Below are positions 60,766-64,000 of a stretch of 64,000 nucleotides of DNA, piece after piece. This stretch comes from Arthrobacter pascens (GTDB taxonomy: Bacteria > Actinomycetota > Actinomycetes > Actinomycetales > Micrococcaceae). Position 1 is the stretch's first letter, and the number at the start of each line of letters is the position of its first letter. The DNA is taken from the NCBI RefSeq assembly GCF_017052465.1, contig NZ_JAFHKT010000112.1, positions 1-64,000 of the forward strand, given 5' to 3'. Below the pieces are notes generated by a model that saw only the letters and a list, made by a program, of their open reading frames with translations, was not told where the DNA came from and searched no databases. A program made the translations under genes and the position numbers.

Positions 60766-61716
60766 ATGATGAGTGAAACCCCAGATTCCCCCCGGCCGCC
60801 TGAAGAGCAGCTGCCTGAAAATCCGAAGACGCCGAGGCCCGTCACGCCTGGCAGCCAGGCTTCGTTCGGCACCTACGGCGGGCGGCCTGTCAGTTTCGTG
60901 CGCCGCGGAACCCGCCTTCAGGGCCGCCGGCAGGCGGCCTGGGAAGAGCACTCGGACCGCTGGGCAGTTGACGTCCCGCGGCACGTTGCCAACACCTCTG
61001 TCCACCCGGATTACACCTTTGACGCGGAGGCCGAGTTCGGCCGGAAAGCCCCGCTGATTGTTGAGATCGGATCGGGACTTGGCGATGCCGTCTGCCACGC
61101 CGCCGAGGAGAACCCGGGCACGGACTTCCTGGCCGTCGAGGTCTACACCCCCGGCCTGGCCAACACCATGATCAAGATCAACAGCAGGGGCCTCACCAAC
61201 GTCCGAGTCGTGGAGGCCAACGCCCCGGAAGTGCTCGCCACGATGCTTCCGCCGGGCTCAGTGAGCGAGCTGTGGATCTTCTTCCCCGACCCCTGGCACA
61301 AATCCCGCCACCACAAACGCCGGCTCATTCAGCCCGAATTCGCCGAACTGGCGGCCAGGGCCGTGAAGCCGGGCGGACTCTGGCGCATCGCGACCGACTG
61401 GTCCAATTACGCCGTGCACGTGCGCGATGTGCTCGCCGGCTCCACGGCGTTCGTCAACATGCACGACGGGGAGCGCCGGGGGCCCGAGAGCCCGCTTACC
61501 CACGTCTGGCAGACCGGCGTCGAATCGCTCGTGGGCGGTGCCCCGGTCAAGGAAGGCCGGGCACCGGTCAGCACCGAGCACACCGGGCCCAACGAGGGCA
61601 TCGACGAAACGGGAGGCTGGGCGCCGCGGTTCGAAGGCCGCATCCGCACCAGCTTCGAGAACAAGGCGCACGAGGCCGGCCGCCTGATCTTCGACCTCTG
61701 CTACCGCCGGGTCTAG
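60766..61716 (+). CDS. trmB: tRNA (guanine-N7-)-methyltransferase
   Basis: Methylates G46 of tRNA variable loops with SAM. 316 residues, longer than usual because of a Pro-rich head of about 60 residues and an insertion near 245-275. The core has IVEIGSGLGDAVCHAAEENP, FLAVEVYTPGLA, ELWIFFPDPWHKSRHHKRRL (the tRNA and SAM-site signature PDPWxKxRHxKRR) and WRIATDWSNYA. ATG 60766 or 60769 may be the start. Both follow a weak GGAG. Confidence 0.95.
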   Translation: MMSETPDSPRPPEEQLPENPKTPRPVTPGSQASFGTYGGRPVSFVRRGTRLQGRRQAAWEEHSDRWAVDVPRHVANTSVHPDYTFDAEAEFGRKAPLIVEIGSGLGDAVCHAAEENPGTDFLAVEVYTPGLANTMIKINSRGLTNVRVVEANAPEVLATMLPPGSVSELWIFFPDPWHKSRHHKRRLIQPEFAELAARAVKPGGLWRIATDWSNYAVHVRDVLAGSTAFVNMHDGERRGPESPLTHVWQTGVESLVGGAPVKEGRAPVSTEHTGPNEGIDETGGWAPRFEGRIRTSFENKAHEAGRLIFDLCYRRV

Positions 61717-61877
61717 CGGCACTCAGCACATCCAGCGGCGCAGGCCGGGCCCTGCCGGCCGTGCTTCGCGCGGCCCTCACATGTCATGCCCTCAGGTGTG
61801 CTGCCGCCCATCTGTTGCGCAGGCAGTCTCCGTGGCACGATTGGGTTTGTGGCGGAGTGCCGCAACAGACGCACGGA

Positions 61878-62726
61878 TTGTGCGGGCGCGAAGGAACGAT
61901 CATCAAACGAGAACTGCAGGGCGCCGCAGACAAAGCGGAGAACGTAGCGAACTCCCGCGCCCTCGAAGTCTTGGCGCGGGCCGGGTATGCGGTCAGCGGG
62001 GTACTGCATTTCCTGGTGGGAACCATCGCCATCGGGCTGGCCACCGGCAAGGGCGGCAGGGCCGACGTCAGCGGAGCCGTGGCGGAGCTGGGCAGCCAGC
62101 CTGCCGGGCCAGTGCTGCTGTGGACCAGCTTCGCCGCGTGCGTTGCCCTGGCCCTGTGGCGGGCGGGTGATGCCATTTTCGACTTCGAGCACCTGCCGGC
62201 CAAGAACGAGGTGGCCAAGAAGCTCAAGGCGGCTGCGCAGGCCGCCATCTACGCGGCAATGGCCTTGTCCCTTGCCGCGTTCGCGCGGGGCGCAGGGCAG
62301 GACAACAGGGAATCTACGAGCGACATGACCGTCAACCTTATGAAGGCACCGGGCGGCGTGCTGCTCCTGATAGTCATCGGGGCTGCCGTGGCCGTCACCG
62401 GGGTGGTCTATGTGGTGCTCGGTGTCAAAAAGTCGTTCAGGAAGCACATCCGGATGCCTGCCGCGCCCACGGCTCGCAAGGCCGTCACGGGGCTGGGCAT
62501 CGCCGGCTACGCGGCCAAGGGCGTGGCCCTCTTCGTGACGGGCCTGCTGGTCGTCATCGCCGCCGTCACGGCCCACCCGGAAGAATCCACCGGCCTCGAC
62601 GGCGGACTGAGGGCTCTGCGCGACCAGCCGCTGGGTGTATACGCTCTCATGGCCGTGGGCGCTGGGCTCATCTGCTACGGCCTCTACATGGTGGTCCGGG
62701 CGCGGCTGGCCAAAATGGAGTACTAG
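61878..62726 (+). CDS. DUF1206 membrane protein (start uncertain)
   Basis: About 275-282 residues. Six helices lie in three DUF1206 pairs, each opening with a similar phrase: ARAGYAVSGVLHFLVGTIAI, QAAIYAAMALSLAAFARG and LGIAGYAAKGVALFVTGLLV. The function is unknown. The start is problematic. Family members begin with MKRxLQGAA-like text, but here that codon is ATC (61902), which has GAAGGA 6 nt upstream. The nearest canonical in-frame starts are TTG 61878 and GTG 61857, neither with a ribosome binding site. I list TTG 61878 by convention. Confidence 0.82.
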   Translation: MCGREGTIIKRELQGAADKAENVANSRALEVLARAGYAVSGVLHFLVGTIAIGLATGKGGRADVSGAVAELGSQPAGPVLLWTSFAACVALALWRAGDAIFDFEHLPAKNEVAKKLKAAAQAAIYAAMALSLAAFARGAGQDNRESTSDMTVNLMKAPGGVLLLIVIGAAVAVTGVVYVVLGVKKSFRKHIRMPAAPTARKAVTGLGIAGYAAKGVALFVTGLLVVIAAVTAHPEESTGLDGGLRALRDQPLGVYALMAVGAGLICYGLYMVVRARLAKMEY

Positions 62727-62742
62727 GCGTTTGTGGCGTTGC

Positions 62743-64000
62743 CTAGGGCTTGAAGTCGTCGTGCACCACCACACGCGACAGTTCCACGCCGCCGTCCGCG
62801 GTCCTCCAGTAATGCAGCCTCCGTGCAGACGCGACCCCACGCTCGATTGACGCCCGGAAGCAGCGAGCGCCGTCCTCGCGCTGCAGCTGGGGCGCATCGC
62901 CGCCGTCATTGGCGCGCAGCGGATGCACCTCCCGGGCCGAGCTCCGCTCGGCCAGGCCGGTCAACACCTCCACTACCGCCTTCAATGCCTTCGGTACGGA
63001 CCCCTGTTCCGTCCGTGAATAGAGTGATGCGGCGAAGGCCGGACCCATGCTGAAGGTCCCTGGCAGAGGGAACCTGGCCTTGTCTTCGCCAGGAACGGTG
63101 CGTACCCAGGCCAAATAAATATCGTGCCGGACGCGTTCATCCGCTGTTTCGAAGGCCTCTGTTGCGTCGTCGCGGGACCGTTTCAACGCCTGCTGCATTT
63201 CCCGGTTGCGGGCACGCAGCGTGCGCAGGTCCTCCGCCTGTTTGGCGTTCCGTGCGGCCATTCCGGCCAGCAGCCCGTCAGCGGCCGCCGCATGCCGGCG
63301 CTCCAGCCCAAGCTCCCCCTGCAGGGCCGCCAGCTCGCGCTCCAGCCGAAGAAGCTCCGGCCCGGCGCCGCTCCCCGCCTTCACCAGCTCCTGGAGCCGG
63401 ACCACCTCAGCCTTTTCAGTGGCCAGGGACAGCTGCACCGAGATCAGGGCCGGCGAAGGAGTGACAGGGGCGGAGACTGCCGCGGCGGGCGGCCCCTCTT
63501 CCCCGGCCAGCGAAGTCCCCTCGGCGCCCGTGACCGCCCCCTCCAGCAGGTGTCGTCCTGCCTGAAGCCAGGGGGTCCCGCCCCGCAGCAGCTCTGGCGA
63601 TACCAGGACCTCCCCATCGTCATCAACATCAATGAGGGACAGAACCACCGCGCCTTTTTCCCTGAGGAACCTGACCACCACGACCTCGCCCTCGGTGACG
63701 AGACTGTCAGCGGTGTCCAGCGGATTCGATGAAATCCGCTCGACAGGTACGGACCAGCTGGACCCCGGGAAAAGGGTCAGGGTGGCCGCCTTGGGTGTCA
63801 CCTCTTCTGCCAGCGCCAGCACCAGGTCACCGGAGGCATAGATGTCCGTCAGCCGCGGCAGCACCTTAAGGGCACGTATGTCCAGGGTGCCGGCGGCGGG
63901 ATCATAGAGGCCGGACACGGCCTGCCCCACCGCAAGCATCCAGTCGAGCCGCACAGGCGGAGTCACGCGCTCGAGCTGGATACTGCAGCTTTGGCCTCCG
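62743..64000 (-). CDS. Coiled-coil protein of unknown function, 5' end beyond window
   Basis: At least 407 residues. GTG 63966 is a possible start but has no ribosome binding site, and the frame stays open with plausible coding text (CSIQLERVTPPVRLDWML) to the right edge, so the gene probably begins outside. Residues 1-135 from that GTG look like two small beta domains (DLVLALAEEVTPKAATLTLF; EGEVVVVRFLREKGAVVLSL), possibly S1-like. Then come an Ala/Pro linker, a coiled coil near 180-270 (LLRLERELAALQGELGLERR) and a C-terminal domain ending HYWRTADGGVELSRVVVHDD. I do not recognise a family. Confidence 0.65.
   Translation of the reverse strand, partial: GGQSCSIQLERVTPPVRLDWMLAVGQAVSGLYDPAAGTLDIRALKVLPRLTDIYASGDLVLALAEEVTPKAATLTLFPGSSWSVPVERISSNPLDTADSLVTEGEVVVVRFLREKGAVVLSLIDVDDDGEVLVSPELLRGGTPWLQAGRHLLEGAVTGAEGTSLAGEEGPPAAAVSAPVTPSPALISVQLSLATEKAEVVRLQELVKAGSGAGPELLRLERELAALQGELGLERRHAAAADGLLAGMAARNAKQAEDLRTLRARNREMQQALKRSRDDATEAFETADERVRHDIYLAWVRTVPGEDKARFPLPGTFSMGPAFAASLYSRTEQGSVPKALKAVVEVLTGLAERSSAREVHPLRANDGGDAPQLQREDGARCFRASIERGVASARRLHYWRTADGGVELSRVVVHDDFKP

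Noticed and set aside
1..64000. Search for CRISPR arrays, transposases, integrases and attachment sites
   Set aside because: No regularly spaced repeats and no recognisable recombinase or phage protein in the window.

Overview
The window is about 64 kb of high-GC, gene-dense chromosome with frequent GTG and TTG starts and many 1-14 bp gene overlaps. The gene content points to an actinobacterium of the Micrococcaceae, probably Arthrobacter or Pseudarthrobacter. The evidence is a mycothiol-dependent formaldehyde dehydrogenase start, a DUF3073 protein, an HspR-type HAIR element before clpB, the actinobacterial purF-purM order, and an assimilatory NirBD cluster. I see no phage genes, transposases, rRNA, tRNA or CRISPR. 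The genus is an inference.

Layout. (1) 1-4331: start of a mycothiol-linked formaldehyde dehydrogenase, then an MHS-family transporter, creatinase and an IclR regulator. Creatinase makes sarcosine and urea, and sarcosine oxidation releases formaldehyde, so the set reads as a creatine-use locus. Palindromes lie before the transporter and before iclR. (2) 4485-13819: a surface-polysaccharide locus with convergent halves. GT4 and a Wzx-like flippase run forward. GT2, a large membrane protein, a nucleotidyltransferase/P-loop kinase/methyltransferase-like fusion and an APH-fold kinase run backward. (3) 14329-16029: uraD, uraH and an FAH-family hydrolase (urate breakdown) behind a palindrome-rich leader. 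(4) 16057-25966: purF-purM, VOC protein, DUF3073, a septum-formation-like membrane protein, clpB with a HAIR site, a YCII-like protein and a secreted serine protease. (5) 26029-29238: molybdate uptake (HTH-TOBE protein, modA, modB, modC). (6) 29457-34786: a lipoprotein phosphoesterase, a GH16 lipoprotein, two GT2 enzymes and an HprK-like protein with a broken P-loop. (7) 34817-43001: housekeeping and stress genes, including trpF, ferritin, two SMR subunits behind a guanidine-III riboswitch, and a DEAD-box helicase with an elaborate structured leader. (8) 43463-46661: nitrite reductase nirB-nirD with an uncharacterised leading gene. (9) 47863-52743: a LysR regulator divergent from three tandem RraA-fold genes, an aminotransferase and an alpha/beta hydrolase. 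This is a compact catabolic operon of unknown substrate. (10) 52744-64000: a His-tailed ferritin, three MFS transporters, a double-domain Lrp regulator divergent from an M20 amidohydrolase plus MHS transporter, trmB, DUF1206 and a coiled-coil protein running off the edge.

The strongest non-coding signals are four. One is a guanidine-III riboswitch at 38325-38365. One is a four-way-junction RNA ending in a U-tract in the helicase leader (43159-43243). One is a pair of 62-bp palindromic elements, both at convergent gene ends, whose stems differ by compensatory changes (19436-19497 and 41028-41089). The last is the set of palindromic operators around the creatinase genes. The most interesting protein-level items are the RraA triplet operon and the three-domain fusion in the polysaccharide locus.
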